40,752 nt of DNA. Origin: Cyanobacteriota bacterium. Lineage in GTDB: Bacteria > Cyanobacteriota > Cyanobacteriia > Pseudanabaenales > Pseudanabaenaceae. The position numbers and the translations under genes are program-made. Of this stretch, positions 17,707 to 27,083 are shown in pieces (positions within the stretch are counted from its first letter, which is position 1; every line of letters starts with the position of its first letter). The DNA lies in assembly GCA_025356295.1 (NCBI GenBank), contig JANXUJ010000002.1, forward strand, positions 1-40,752. The letters run 5' to 3'. Below the pieces are notes generated by a model. The model was not told the origin of the DNA, searched no databases, and saw only the letters and a list, made by a program, of their open reading frames with translations.

Positions 17707-19956
17707 ATGTCTGAAAATCTTATGTCTATAGTTGTCAAGCTAAATGTTAAGTCAATTAGAATTAAGCCAGTTAGAAAAGTGGCGATCGCTTTACTGCTAA
17801 CTTGTCCCTTTCTTATAAGTAACATTCTTATAAGTAACAAAGTATTTGCTCAATCAATTGTGCCAGCTAATGACTTAGGCACGAAAGTAAACGTTGCCCC
17901 TACTAATGCTCAGCAATTAAACATCACAGGCGGCATCCAAGCAGGCGCAAATCTTTATCACAGCTTCCAGCAATTTGGTTTAAATCAAGGACAGATCGCT
18001 AATTTCTTATCTAATTCTAGTATTCAAAATATTCTCGGTCGCGTGGTCGGCGGCAGTCCTTCAGTAATTAATGGACTAATTCAGGTTACGGGTGGTAATT
18101 CTAATCTTTACTTACTAAATCCTGCGGGAATTATTTTTGGCGCAAATGCTAGCTTGAATGTCCCCGCATCGTTTACGGCGACAACAGCAAATGGAATACA
18201 GGTTGGGAATGGTTGGTTTGGCATAAATACAAGTGTTGATGCAATCAAAAATCTATCGGGTAATCCTCAAGCTTTTGGATTTGTGGCTAATCCTTCTATT
18301 GCAAATCCTCCACAAGGCTCACCAGTGGCTAATGCGGGTAATCTATCTGTCAATCAAGGTCAAAGCATTACCCTTGTGGGTGGATTAGTGATTAATACAG
18401 GTACGATCGCTGCACCATCTGGCAAAATCACGATCGCCGCCGTACCCGATGGTAAGTATGTCAAAATCACGCCTGAAGGTAGTCTTTTAAGTTTGGAACT
18501 TCCTGTCGCGGCGCAGCAAGAACTTGCTCAACGAGCGTTTTTAGTTTCTGATTTGCCAGCTTTGCTGACAGGCTATTCTGTGGGAACAGGCTATAGTTTG
18601 GGAACAGCGATCGCTTCAGGAATTATCGATGTGTCAAGCGCTACTAGCAAAGGTGGTGAGATTAATGTTTTAGGCGATCGCGTTGGTTTAGTCTCAGCAA
18701 ATCTCAATGCTTCGGGTGCGATCGCGGGCGGTACAGTGTTAATTGGTGGAGACTTTCAAGGAAAAGGTACGGTTCCTAATGCTCAATATACTTTTGTTAG
18801 CCAAGATTCCACTATTAGCGCTGATGTGCTCAGTCAAGGCAATGGCGGTAAGGTGATTATTTGGGGCGATCGCTCGACTACATATTTGGGAAGTGTGTTT
18901 GCACAAGGTGGTTTAGTTAGTGGTAACGGCGGATTTGTGGAAGTATCAGGAAAAGAGAACTTGTTGTTTCGGGGGAAAGTAAATACAACTGCGCTAAATG
19001 GAATTGCTGGGATGCTTCTTCTCGACCCAACCAATATTAATATAGTAGATACAACTCTACTCAATGTAGGCGGCAACGTGATTCTTCAGGCTACTAACAA
19101 CATAAATATTACAGTTCCAGTTGGTGGCTTTAATTTAGTTAATACTCTCACCTCCTTAGAATTTATTGCTGGTAATAATATCAATGTCGATACCAGTGCG
19201 ATCGACACCAACGCTTTTAGTTCTTCATTCCTTTTTAACTCAAATACAAGTTCTACGCTAACCCTGACTGCCCAGAATGGCAATGTTAATATCGATGGCA
19301 ATTTCTTAATTCTAAATGCTCCCACCAACCCTGGGGTTACGCTGAATTTAAATGCACCTAATGGTGCGGTGCTAGTTAATAATGGTTTCTTGCGAGCAGG
19401 GCAAGTTAATCTGACAACCGATAATGTTATTAACATCACAGCAGGGCGACTTAGTGTAACTGGTACTCCTCTAAATGGTTCTCCTGGTACGGCTGCACAA
19501 GATAATAGATATAGTATTTATACGTTCGCGGCAAATGCGGGATTAGGTTCTCAAGGCAATGTTTCTCTGCAATTTGGTAATGCTGCCCCCATTGTTAGAG
19601 GTAATGGAGGAAATAACTTGATCAATATTCGTCTTCTTAAAGATACTAATTTTGTAGTTGGGAAAACGCCAACGACCAGTGGTGTCGATGGACAAATTGG
19701 CATCGGAATTGGCGGTGTTCCACCTCAAGTTCTAACTCTATTATCTGACCAGTCTTTTAGCTCTAGCATTAATCTCGGTACAAATCTAGAGGTGATTGTG
19801 GCGAGCCGTAACGATGATAGTCAATGTGAACCAACAAAGACCAAAAAACCGATTCTGACGGTCACCGCATCATTGCCTTCGGAGACATCTGTGGCGACTC
19901 GCACAGTCCCAACTCGTACCGCGAATAGTTCTAATTTGCCGCCTTGCAAAGAGTAG
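17707..19956 (+). CDS. Secreted filamentous-haemagglutinin-type protein (two-partner secretion domain)
   Basis: A 749-aa exoprotein. An extended signal peptide (1-48, with FLISNILISNKVFA before Gln49) leads into a haemagglutination-activity/TPS domain (about 50-300) with the hallmark NLYLLNPAGIIFGANASL (about 133-150). A beta-helical repeat region follows (GGEINVLGDRVGLV, GGKVIIWGDRSTTYLG, GGFVEVSGKENLLFRG) and then a Thr/Ser tail with two Cys (SQCEP and LPPCKE). TPS proteins cross the outer membrane through a TpsB/ShlB-type pore; none is encoded in this window. GAAGGGA at 17692-17698 is a good ribosome binding site for the ATG. At 749 aa it is short for an adhesin. The CHAT gene starts 9 bp after its stop, so they form a likely operon. 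Confidence 0.9.
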   Translation: MSENLMSIVVKLNVKSIRIKPVRKVAIALLLTCPFLISNILISNKVFAQSIVPANDLGTKVNVAPTNAQQLNITGGIQAGANLYHSFQQFGLNQGQIANFLSNSSIQNILGRVVGGSPSVINGLIQVTGGNSNLYLLNPAGIIFGANASLNVPASFTATTANGIQVGNGWFGINTSVDAIKNLSGNPQAFGFVANPSIANPPQGSPVANAGNLSVNQGQSITLVGGLVINTGTIAAPSGKITIAAVPDGKYVKITPEGSLLSLELPVAAQQELAQRAFLVSDLPALLTGYSVGTGYSLGTAIASGIIDVSSATSKGGEINVLGDRVGLVSANLNASGAIAGGTVLIGGDFQGKGTVPNAQYTFVSQDSTISADVLSQGNGGKVIIWGDRSTTYLGSVFAQGGLVSGNGGFVEVSGKENLLFRGKVNTTALNGIAGMLLLDPTNINIVDTTLLNVGGNVILQATNNINITVPVGGFNLVNTLTSLEFIAGNNINVDTSAIDTNAFSSSFLFNSNTSSTLTLTAQNGNVNIDGNFLILNAPTNPGVTLNLNAPNGAVLVNNGFLRAGQVNLTTDNVINITAGRLSVTGTPLNGSPGTAAQDNRYSIYTFAANAGLGSQGNVSLQFGNAAPIVRGNGGNNLINIRLLKDTNFVVGKTPTTSGVDGQIGIGIGGVPPQVLTLLSDQSFSSSINLGTNLEVIVASRNDDSQCEPTKTKKPILTVTASLPSETSVATRTVPTRTANSSNLPPCKE

Positions 19957-19965
19957 CTGGCTACT

Positions 19966-22389
19966 ATGAGCAGTAAAAGCTATGCGATCGCGATTTTATC
20001 CACTATCTGCTTATTTACAGTTAGCTCAGCTTCACTAGCAGCAGATAACTCTCTAATAGAGAAGCGATCGCCAGCTGCCGAACTTGTGCAAATCGGTTTG
20101 CAGCAGTTTCGCGCCAAGCAGTTTGATATTGGCATAGCTAGTTGGCAAAAAGCTCTCCAGCTTTATCAGCAGCAAAAGGATAGTAAAGGCGAGATGACCG
20201 TCTTAGAGACTCTCGCTGAAGCATCACAGAGGCTAGGCAAGTATCAACAAGCGATCGCGTATTCGCAGCAATTGTTAGATTTGGCTCAACGTCTGAATGA
20301 TCGTAAAATCGAAGCCATAGCTTTAGGGAATCTGGGCAACAACTATCGGGTTATCGGCAACTATGAAAAAGCTCTAGAACTGCATAATCAAGGACTAACA
20401 GTTAGGCAAGAATTAAGCGATCGGCAAGGAGAAGCACAGGTTTTTGCTAGTCTTGGTAATATTTACTTTGATCTTGGCAATTATAATAAAGCCGATATTC
20501 TTTATCGTCAAAGCCTCAAAATTGCCAAATCAGTTGGTAATAATAATGGTGTGGTGCTGTTGCTCAATAGTTTAGGATTAATTGCTGCCGCGAAAGAAGA
20601 ATATAAAGAAGCGATTGAATATTACAAACAAAGTCTTGCCATTGCTCAGAAAATAGGCTTTCGCGAAGCCGAAGGTGAAGAACTCAATAATATTGGTTCT
20701 GGATATCATGTTCAGCGCCAATATAAAGAAGCGATCACTTATTATGAACGAGCCTTGATGGTCGCGAAGGAACTAAAAAATCCGCGTATTGAAGGGGCTG
20801 CGATCGGTGGATTAGGATTAGCCTATGTATTTCTGGAAGAATACGATAAAGCTTTGGCATATCAAGAGCAAAGCTGGCTGTTAGCCAAACGAATAGGCGA
20901 TCGCCGCTTAGAAGCAATGACTTTAAGTAATTGGGGCTATACACTGTGGCGAGCGCGAAAGTATCCAGAAGCAGAACAAAAATTTCGGACGGCACTGAGC
21001 TTGTTGGAATCCTTGCGCTCTAATTTAAGTGATAATGACAAGATTTCGATTTTTGATACGCAGCTTCATGCTTTCAATCAACTTCAGCAAATTATGGTGG
21101 CGCAAGGTAAATCTGAAGAGGCTTTAGAAATTGCTGAAAGTGGACGTGCGCGTGCTTTTGCCGAACTCCTCTCCCGTCGTCTTAGTTCAAGTACTTCATC
21201 AAAAGCAGAACAAAAGAGTGATTCCAGCGTTGCATCTTTATCATCAGTGAATATTGCCGATATTCGCCGTATTGCTCAACAACAAAATGCAGTGCTGGTG
21301 GAATATTCTTTGGTTACAGACCCAAATTTTATCGGACAAGGCAAGCTCAAAGGCGAATATATTAAGCTCTATATTTGGGTAGTACAGCCCACGGGCGCGA
21401 TCGCCTTTCGAGAAGTCGATCTCACCAAACTCAATAATCCGATTGTTGATCTTGTATCGGATTTACGCGGCTTATTAAATGATGCTAACTCAGTCGAGCA
21501 AAATCCTCAAAATGTAATAGAGAAATATGCTGAACTAAAGCAACTGCATACTATTCTCATTCAGCCGATTCAAGACTTACTACCCAGTGATGTTAATACT
21601 AGAGTGATTTTCCTACCTCAATCAATGCTGTTCTTAGTTCCATTTGCAGCGCTTATTGATCCACAAAACAAGTTCTTGATTGAGCGTTATACAGTCCAAA
21701 TTGCCCCCGCTATCCAAGTTCTCGATCTCACTCATCAAATGCGACAGCGATCGCTAAAAGTCAATCTGCAAGAAATTCTGGTTGTTGGTAATCCCACTAT
21801 GCCGAGTTTAGGTAATCCGCCCACGCAGTTACCATCCTTGCCAGGAGCCGCAAAAGAAGCGAAAGCGATCGCTATTTTATTCAATACAACCTTTTTAACG
21901 GGCAATCAAGCGACAAAAGTGGAAATTGTCGAAAAAATGAAACGCGCACGCTTCGTTCATCTTGCCACCCATGGATTGTTAGAAGAATATCGCAAAGGTG
22001 ATATCCCCGGTGCGATCGCTCTTGCACCCAGCCAAACAAGCGGTCAAATAGACGATGGCTTTTTGACCGCTAGCGAAATCATTGACATGCAACTAAATGC
22101 TGAGATGGTAGTACTTAGTGCCTGCAAAACAGGACAAGGCTTGTTAACGGGTGATGGTGTGATCGGCTTATCGCGATCGCTGATTAGTGCAGGAGTTTCG
22201 AGTGTCGTTGTATCGCTATGGTCAGTACCCGATGATCCTACAGCGATGCTGATGACCACGTTTTACAAAAAATTTCAGACAAATCCTAATAAAGCTCAAG
22301 CATTACGTCAAGCAATGCTTGCAACTAAAGCTAAGTACCCAGACCCACTTAATTGGGCAGCTTTCACCTTAATCGGCGAGTCCCAATAA
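19966..22389 (+). CDS. Exported TPR-CHAT (caspase-like) protein
   Basis: An 807-aa protein. The signal peptide (1-25) ends SASLA before ADN. About seven to eight TPR units follow (about 38-350), with repeats such as ALGNLGNNYRVIGNYEKALE and LASLGNIYFDLGNYNKAD-like variants. A linker leads to the CHAT domain (about 430-805). The caspase-fold dyad is visible: His669 in FVHLATHG and Cys720 in VVLSACKTGQG, then GEGV-like GDGVIGLSRSLISAGVSSVV and SLWSVPDDPTAMLM. CHAT proteases cleave or signal in bacterial death and immune systems, but many cyanobacterial copies are uncharacterised. Export and tight linkage to the haemagglutinin-type gene suggest a role in processing or handling that exoprotein. 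The catalytic state is inferred from motifs. Confidence 0.9.
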   Translation: MSSKSYAIAILSTICLFTVSSASLAADNSLIEKRSPAAELVQIGLQQFRAKQFDIGIASWQKALQLYQQQKDSKGEMTVLETLAEASQRLGKYQQAIAYSQQLLDLAQRLNDRKIEAIALGNLGNNYRVIGNYEKALELHNQGLTVRQELSDRQGEAQVFASLGNIYFDLGNYNKADILYRQSLKIAKSVGNNNGVVLLLNSLGLIAAAKEEYKEAIEYYKQSLAIAQKIGFREAEGEELNNIGSGYHVQRQYKEAITYYERALMVAKELKNPRIEGAAIGGLGLAYVFLEEYDKALAYQEQSWLLAKRIGDRRLEAMTLSNWGYTLWRARKYPEAEQKFRTALSLLESLRSNLSDNDKISIFDTQLHAFNQLQQIMVAQGKSEEALEIAESGRARAFAELLSRRLSSSTSSKAEQKSDSSVASLSSVNIADIRRIAQQQNAVLVEYSLVTDPNFIGQGKLKGEYIKLYIWVVQPTGAIAFREVDLTKLNNPIVDLVSDLRGLLNDANSVEQNPQNVIEKYAELKQLHTILIQPIQDLLPSDVNTRVIFLPQSMLFLVPFAALIDPQNKFLIERYTVQIAPAIQVLDLTHQMRQRSLKVNLQEILVVGNPTMPSLGNPPTQLPSLPGAAKEAKAIAILFNTTFLTGNQATKVEIVEKMKRARFVHLATHGLLEEYRKGDIPGAIALAPSQTSGQIDDGFLTASEIIDMQLNAEMVVLSACKTGQGLLTGDGVIGLSRSLISAGVSSVVVSLWSVPDDPTAMLMTTFYKKFQTNPNKAQALRQAMLATKAKYPDPLNWAAFTLIGESQ

Positions 22390-22414
22390 AAAAGGGCGCA
22401 ACACGCCCTTTTTT
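22388..22414 (+). terminator. Terminator of the haemagglutinin-CHAT operon
   Basis: An 11-bp stem (22388-22398 with 22404-22414, top AAGGGCGCAACACGCCCTT) overlaps the last bases of the CHAT stop codon and ends in six T. On the other strand it also lies just after the petN stop, so it may serve both. Confidence 0.85.
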
Positions 22415-22434
22415 AATCAGATTTAATCAGATTT

Positions 22435-22524
22435 TTAGAGTCCGTTACGACCCCAGACAACAAAGGCGATCGAGAGTGTGAACATACCCAGTACGCCGAA
22501 CCAACCTAATGACAAGATATCCAT
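22435..22524 (-). CDS. petN: Cytochrome b6f complex subunit PetN
   Basis: A 29-codon gene whose product, [20 protein letters not shown] followed by FVVWGRNGL, matches the PetN pattern (MDIL.LGW at the start and VVWGRNG at the end). PetN is a single-helix subunit of the thylakoid cytochrome b6f complex and is needed for its stability. There is no strong ribosome binding site. It lies downstream of pilT on the same strand and converges on the CHAT gene. Confidence 0.95.
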   Translation of the reverse strand: MDILSLGWFGVLGMFTLSIAFVVWGRNGL

Positions 22525-22615
22525 AGTTTGTAACGATTTAAATAAACTTTGCTACATCCCATAATACGCTTTGCTGTACCAAAGATTAAGACCGCAAAAT
22601 TTCTCCTTCAAGAAT

Positions 22616-24061
22616 TTACATGCGACCACGCAACATTTGTGCCATTTCATTCGGCTTCGGTGAGTTCTCGACAGCAGTCTCTTCCGTGATCCGACCATCT
22701 TCATAGAGCTTATAGAGCGATTGATTCATATTCACCATTCCCTCATAAGTACATTTAGGAATGATCGCCTCAATCTCATCCACCTCACCGCGCTTGATAT
22801 AGTCACGCACAGCATCAGTATTGATCATGATTTCATGAACCGCCGCCCGCTTCCCATCGGTGGTACGCACCAACGACTGAGCAATAACACCCACTAATGA
22901 TTCTGCAACTTGAATCCGCATTGGTGCTTGTTGTTCAGGTTCATAAAGATTCAGAATCCGTTCAATTGTTTTCACAGCACTATTAGTATGCAACGTTCCG
23001 AATACTAAGTGACCCGTTTGTGCAGCCTTAAGCGCTGTGTTTACCGTCTCCTTGTCACGCATTTCTCCAATCAGAATGATGTCTGGGTCTTCGCGTAAAG
23101 CCGCCTTGAGCGCATTATCAAACTTGTGAGTATGGATACCAACTTCACGTTGCTTGATCAGCGCTTTTTTGCTTTGATGCACAAATTCAATTGGATCTTC
23201 AATCGAAATTAAATGCTTCTGCATCTCAGTATTAATAAAGTCAACCATGGCAGCCAATGTAGTGGACTTTCCTGATCCCGTGGGTCCAGTCACCAAAATC
23301 AAACCTTTGTGGGTGTAACAAAGCTCACGGAATACTTCTGGCAAACCAAGCTGCTCGATCGATAAAATCTTTAAAGGAATTAATCGCAAAACCATTGCCG
23401 AGCCACGCAATGATTCAAAAACATTGATCCGACAGCGCGCAAATTCGTATTGAGTCGCACCATCAAATTCCATGGTGTCACGGAATTGGAGGATTTGCTT
23501 ATCATCCATAATTTCCGTCAGCCAAGTGTCAAAGGTTTGCTTGTCTGGGACAGGATACTGCTCTTGGGTAACCATCAAGCCGCGACTGCGAAATCGGACT
23601 GGTTCATTTACACCCGCATGAATGTCAGAACATCCCTGCTCATAAGCATCTTTGACGATTTGAGTAAGGGTTGGCTGTCCTGAACTCCGCTGCAAGATCG
23701 ATGGTATGCCCAGCCCAGGCAAGTTTGGTGGTGGACCTGGACGAATCGGTGGACGCGGATTAGGGGGCGGTGGTACGTTAGTAACTTGGGTATCTGTGGG
23801 AATTGCCATCTGTGCTTGACGGACGGCGGCGGCAGCACGAGCTTGTTGAGCCGCTTGAGCTTGTTGGAGTTGGGCTGGAGTAAGAGCCGCCCGCGCTTGA
23901 GCTGCCTGAGGATTGGGAGGGACTTGAGGATTAGGATTAGGGGCAACACGCTGCTGCTGGGCGGATGGTGGTGCGGCAGGATTATTATTGCGTGGCGGTT
24001 GTGGCACACCACCGCCAGAAGAAGGTGGGGGTAAGGGAGGCATACCAGTAGATTGCGTCAT
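22616..24061 (-). CDS. pilT: Type IV pilus retraction ATPase, PilT family, with long Pro/Gln/Ala-rich N-terminus
   Basis: PilT hexamers power retraction of type IV pili at the inner membrane. The 481-aa protein has about 125 residues of Pro/Ala/Gln-rich, probably disordered sequence. A PilT N-domain follows (SDIHAGVNEPVRFRSRG), then the ATPase core with Walker A GPTGSGKST (259-267), the Asp box ISIEDPIEF, Walker B DIILIGEMRD, the His box GHLVFGTLHTNSA, and the C-terminal helices. The retraction-type signature AIRNLIRE is absent in the usual form. The N-terminal extension and the DGATQYEFARCRINVFESLRG version suggest the PilT2 paralogue rather than the compact PilT1. PilT2 has been tied to phototaxis direction in Synechocystis, as I recall. 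Confidence 0.92.
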   Translation of the reverse strand: MTQSTGMPPLPPPSSGGGVPQPPRNNNPAAPPSAQQQRVAPNPNPQVPPNPQAAQARAALTPAQLQQAQAAQQARAAAAVRQAQMAIPTDTQVTNVPPPPNPRPPIRPGPPPNLPGLGIPSILQRSSGQPTLTQIVKDAYEQGCSDIHAGVNEPVRFRSRGLMVTQEQYPVPDKQTFDTWLTEIMDDKQILQFRDTMEFDGATQYEFARCRINVFESLRGSAMVLRLIPLKILSIEQLGLPEVFRELCYTHKGLILVTGPTGSGKSTTLAAMVDFINTEMQKHLISIEDPIEFVHQSKKALIKQREVGIHTHKFDNALKAALREDPDIILIGEMRDKETVNTALKAAQTGHLVFGTLHTNSAVKTIERILNLYEPEQQAPMRIQVAESLVGVIAQSLVRTTDGKRAAVHEIMINTDAVRDYIKRGEVDEIEAIIPKCTYEGMVNMNQSLYKLYEDGRITEETAVENSPKPNEMAQMLRGRM

Positions 24062-24203
24062 AGTTGAACCTCAGTTCTTAATCAGTGTTGATGAGGAGAG
24101 TTTTGCTAGTCAAATTCTGTGATTTGACTTAAAAATAACCAATCTAGTGACCCTATAGGCTAAAAATATATTAGCTGTTGTAAATACTATCCTCAAATAA
24201 TTA

Positions 24204-25049
24204 ATGAATATTCTCAGTGCGCTGCGATCGAAACCGAGCGCAGAAAGCAAAAAAGCCCCTAAACAATCTACTCCTAAGCAAACTAAGGGCATTGAAATTA
24301 AGTCTCAACGTGAGTTGGACTACATGCGTGAATCATCTCGCATTGTGGCTACAGTGCTTAAAGAGATTTCACAAATGATTGCTCCTGGGATGACCACGAT
24401 GGATCTCGATGCTCATGCAGAGAGACGTATTCGTGAAATGGGTGCTGTACCAAGTTTTAAGGGATATTGTGGTTTTCCTGCTAGCCTTTGCACCAGTATT
24501 AATAACGAAGTTGTGCATGGTATTCCTAGTTCTAGAAAGGTGATTAAGCTAGGCGATCTCGTTAAAGTTGATACGGGTGCTTTTAAGAACGGGTTTCATG
24601 GTGATTCTTGTATTACGGTGGGCGTTGGTGTCATCAGTGAAAAGGCGACTAAGTTGATGCGCGTGGCTGAAGAGGCGCTGTTTAAGGGGATTGAGCAGGT
24701 TAAGCCAGGAAATTGTATGCTTGATTTGGCTGGAGCGATCGAGGATCATGTGAAGTCAAATGGTTTCGCGATCGTGGAAGATTTTACGGGGCATGGTGTG
24801 GGTCGAAATTTACATGAAGAACCTTCAGTTTTTAATTTTCGTACGCATCAGTTGCCAAATGTCCGTTTTCGTCCAGGGATGACTTTGGCGATCGAGCCTA
24901 TTTTAAATGCTGGCTCGAAGCGAGTGCGGATTTTGGCTGACAAGTGGACGGCGGTCACGGTGGATAATCAGCTTTCGGCTCAGTTTGAGCATACGGTTTT
25001 GGTGACTGAGACTGGTTATGAAATTTTTACCGATCGCACTAAAGTCTAA
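24204..25049 (+). CDS. map: Type I methionine aminopeptidase with basic N-terminal extension
   Basis: MetAP removes the initiator Met from nascent proteins. The 281-aa protein has the five metal ligands in order: Asp in [17 protein letters not shown] (two Asp), His in [12 protein letters not shown], Glu in [10 protein letters not shown] and Glu in [14 protein letters not shown], plus the substrate His in NEVVHGIP. The first 29 residues ([20 protein letters not shown]) are a Lys/Ser-rich extension before the usual [20 protein letters not shown] start. This could be a ribosome contact or a targeting tail. No ribosome binding site is clear at the ATG. Cyanobacteria often carry several map genes, so this may be one of a set. 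Confidence 0.95.
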   Translation: MNILSALRSKPSAESKKAPKQSTPKQTKGIEIKSQRELDYMRESSRIVATVLKEISQMIAPGMTTMDLDAHAERRIREMGAVPSFKGYCGFPASLCTSINNEVVHGIPSSRKVIKLGDLVKVDTGAFKNGFHGDSCITVGVGVISEKATKLMRVAEEALFKGIEQVKPGNCMLDLAGAIEDHVKSNGFAIVEDFTGHGVGRNLHEEPSVFNFRTHQLPNVRFRPGMTLAIEPILNAGSKRVRILADKWTAVTVDNQLSAQFEHTVLVTETGYEIFTDRTKV

Positions 25050-25076
25050 TCCCTCTAATCACATTAACCAAGTAGT

Positions 25077-25169
25077 TTTTTACAGCAATCGAATTTATTT
25101 TGAAAGTATAACTTTTCTTTATTTTCAAAATAAATTTGATTTTTAATGAAGTACAAAACGCTGTAAAAA
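25077..25169. repeat. Nested inverted repeat between map and the next gene
   Basis: Outer arms TTTTTACAGC (25077-25086) and GCTGTAAAAA (25160-25169) enclose a 14-bp inner stem (25092-25105 with 25123-25136) that extends to 18 bp with one mismatch. The 93-bp unit is very AT-rich and has no ORF. Both genes run in the same direction. It may be a MITE-like remnant or a terminator for map; the two-level symmetry is more than a simple terminator needs. Confidence 0.55.
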
Positions 25170-25205
25170 TCATTGGTGATTATTTGTGAATTTAACAACA
25201 AATTT

Positions 25206-25883
25206 ATGCAAAACATCTTTTTAGCAGGTTCTAGTCGTGGAGTTGGGCGCGAGATTGCCAAGCTATTACTTAAGAATGCGCCTCCCTCAGTGAATTTAAC
25301 TGTACTTCTACGCAATCCCACCTATGCAGTTGAGTTAGAAGCTCTGGGCGCTAAGGTGATGTTTGGCGATGCCCTAAGTCTTGCTGACCTGGAAGCAGCG
25401 ATGTTGCGGGAAGATGCGATCAATGTGGTGATCTCAAGTATGGGTGGTTTGCCAACTGATCGTGGCGATCGCGCTGATTGCGAAGGTAATAAAAATTTGA
25501 TTGATGTCACGGTGAAGGCGGGAGTGAAGAAATTTGTACTCGTGTCTTCGATTGGTAGTGGCAATAGTGTCGTTGCACTTTCTCCCCAAGTTTTGTTAAC
25601 TTTAGGCGCAATTCTCAAAGAGAAGCAAAAAGCGGAAGAGCATCTAGTAGCTAGTGGCTTAAACTACACAATTATCCGACCAGGTGGATTGAAATCAGAG
25701 GCAGCGACTGGTAATGCTGTGCTGACTGAAGACCCCAGTATTGCGGGGATTATTCATCGTGCTGACGTTGCTAGTTTGGTTTGTCAGTGTTTAGATTCTG
25801 AAAAGGCAAATAATAAAGTTTTCTCGGCGATCGATCGCAATATGCTTTTTAAATCGGTAGAGTTTGAGGTATTCGCGCTGTAA
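25206..25883 (+). CDS. NAD(P)-binding atypical SDR (NmrA/SDR_a5-like)
   Basis: A 225-aa Rossmann protein of the NAD(P)H-binding atypical SDR group. The cofactor loop is FLAGSSRGVGREIAKLL, the second strand segment is VLLRNP, then FVLVSSIGSGNS and YTIIRPGGLKSE, which are typical of this class. There is no YxxxK pair, so it may act as an NADPH-dependent reductase or a redox-sensing chaperone. Relatives in cyanobacteria and plastids assist photosystem or quinone biology, but no specific role follows here. The frame opens at GTG 25173, but the ATG at 25206 puts the Rossmann strand right at the N-terminus, so I prefer it. The LysM gene follows 42 bp later. Confidence 0.85.
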   Translation: MQNIFLAGSSRGVGREIAKLLLKNAPPSVNLTVLLRNPTYAVELEALGAKVMFGDALSLADLEAAMLREDAINVVISSMGGLPTDRGDRADCEGNKNLIDVTVKAGVKKFVLVSSIGSGNSVVALSPQVLLTLGAILKEKQKAEEHLVASGLNYTIIRPGGLKSEAATGNAVLTEDPSIAGIIHRADVASLVCQCLDSEKANNKVFSAIDRNMLFKSVEFEVFAL

Positions 25884-25925
25884 TTTAATCCAAAATTTAA
25901 TCAGGAATTTGATCTGTGAGAAGCC

Positions 25926-27083
25926 ATGCAGGAATACATTGTCCAAGCTGGAGATACGCTATCAGGGCTTGCCCGAAGATTTTTGGGGACAAATGCTGAT
26001 TGGCAGGAGATTGCTCGCGTCAATAATATTACTAATCCTGCGAGCTTGCAGGTTGGTCAGAGATTGCTAATTCCTAGTGGCGGAAGTCCCGCGATCACTA
26101 CAAATCCTGAAGTCGCGATGGTCAGAAATACATTGCAGGGCGTTTATCCGCCGAATAAGATTGCCATCTCTTTTACGACTGTTGGTAATGATTTAATCGC
26201 CAAGCTGCTGAATACAGGACAACAAGAGCCATTTGCGAAAACTAAGAACCTTGGCTTTTATCGGCTTGGCATCTTTAAATTGCGCGACTTTATCACCTAT
26301 GGCTCAGGATTGTTGCAGCAGGTGCAGCTGAGTCCTTCAGAAATTAATGTGATGCTGGTGACGGCTGCTAATGAAGGTAGTCTGGATGCAATTAATACTT
26401 GGGACAATCAATACTTGAGTTTTGGAATATTCCAATGGACGCTAGGTACGGCAGGTCAACAAGGAGAGTTGCCCGCTTTATTATTGACTTTAAAAAGGCG
26501 CTATCCGTCAGAGTTTCAATATTATTTTGGACAGTTCGGACTAGATACGAGTTCTCTCGATAGCATCACAGGCTGGCTCTCGCTGAATGGGATTCGGCTG
26601 GTTACTGAATCTGATAAAAACTTGATGCGCCAACCGATTTGGGCTTTACGGTTTGCGATCGCAGGGATGGACTCTCTGGTGCAATCAGTCCAAGTACTAC
26701 ATGCGATTTCACGGCTTGATCGCTTTTATTTTACGCCCACTCAGACTTTGCAAGGCGTTGCTATTTCACAGATTTTGTCATCGGAGTTTGCTGTGGCTTT
26801 GCTGCTCGATCATCATGTCAATCGTCCTAGTCATGTGATTGGTTGCATTGCTAATGCGATCGCGCGATCGGGTTTGACTGCGACTAAAATTTCTCAAAAC
26901 TCTAGCGACAATGAAGCGCTGCTCATTCAAAATTATTTAACAGAGCGCGAAACTTATGGCGGTACAAATGCGATGACAAAATCTCGTGAAAGAGCGGAAT
27001 TAATCAGACAGGCGATCGCTACGCGTAATCTATCTCCCCAAAGATTTTCATTTCACTCTAATCGTCAATCAAGGCTTAGTTAA
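25926..27083 (+). CDS. LysM protein with lysozyme/transglycosylase-like motif
   Basis: A LysM domain occupies residues 3-50 (YIVQAGDTLSGLARRFLGT, ending GQRLLIPSG). It binds N-acetylglucosamine of peptidoglycan or chitin. The remaining 335 residues match no family I can name. Residues 146-171 hold ANEGSLDAINTWDNQ followed by YLSFGIFQWT: Glu150, then Ser165-Phe166-Gly167 and Gln170. This recalls the E...S..G..Q spacing of lytic transglycosylases and related muramidases, so a cell-wall glycosidase is possible. There is no classical signal peptide, as the LysM starts at residue 2, so export would need another route or lysis, as in phage-type or injection-system proteins. It converges on the gene at 27099 with 15 bp between the stops. 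Confidence 0.8.
   Translation: MQEYIVQAGDTLSGLARRFLGTNADWQEIARVNNITNPASLQVGQRLLIPSGGSPAITTNPEVAMVRNTLQGVYPPNKIAISFTTVGNDLIAKLLNTGQQEPFAKTKNLGFYRLGIFKLRDFITYGSGLLQQVQLSPSEINVMLVTAANEGSLDAINTWDNQYLSFGIFQWTLGTAGQQGELPALLLTLKRRYPSEFQYYFGQFGLDTSSLDSITGWLSLNGIRLVTESDKNLMRQPIWALRFAIAGMDSLVQSVQVLHAISRLDRFYFTPTQTLQGVAISQILSSEFAVALLLDHHVNRPSHVIGCIANAIARSGLTATKISQNSSDNEALLIQNYLTERETYGGTNAMTKSRERAELIRQAIATRNLSPQRFSFHSNRQSRLS

Noticed and set aside
19543..19728. Antisense reading frames inside the haemagglutinin-type gene and other large genes.
   Set aside because: They lie within well-supported genes on the other strand and show no domain, ribosome binding site or protein-like composition.
17707..19956. 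A truncated or frameshifted adhesin pseudogene.
   Set aside because: It is short for an adhesin, but the frame is intact, the C-terminus has paired Cys, the ribosome binding site is good, and the operon partner is intact.
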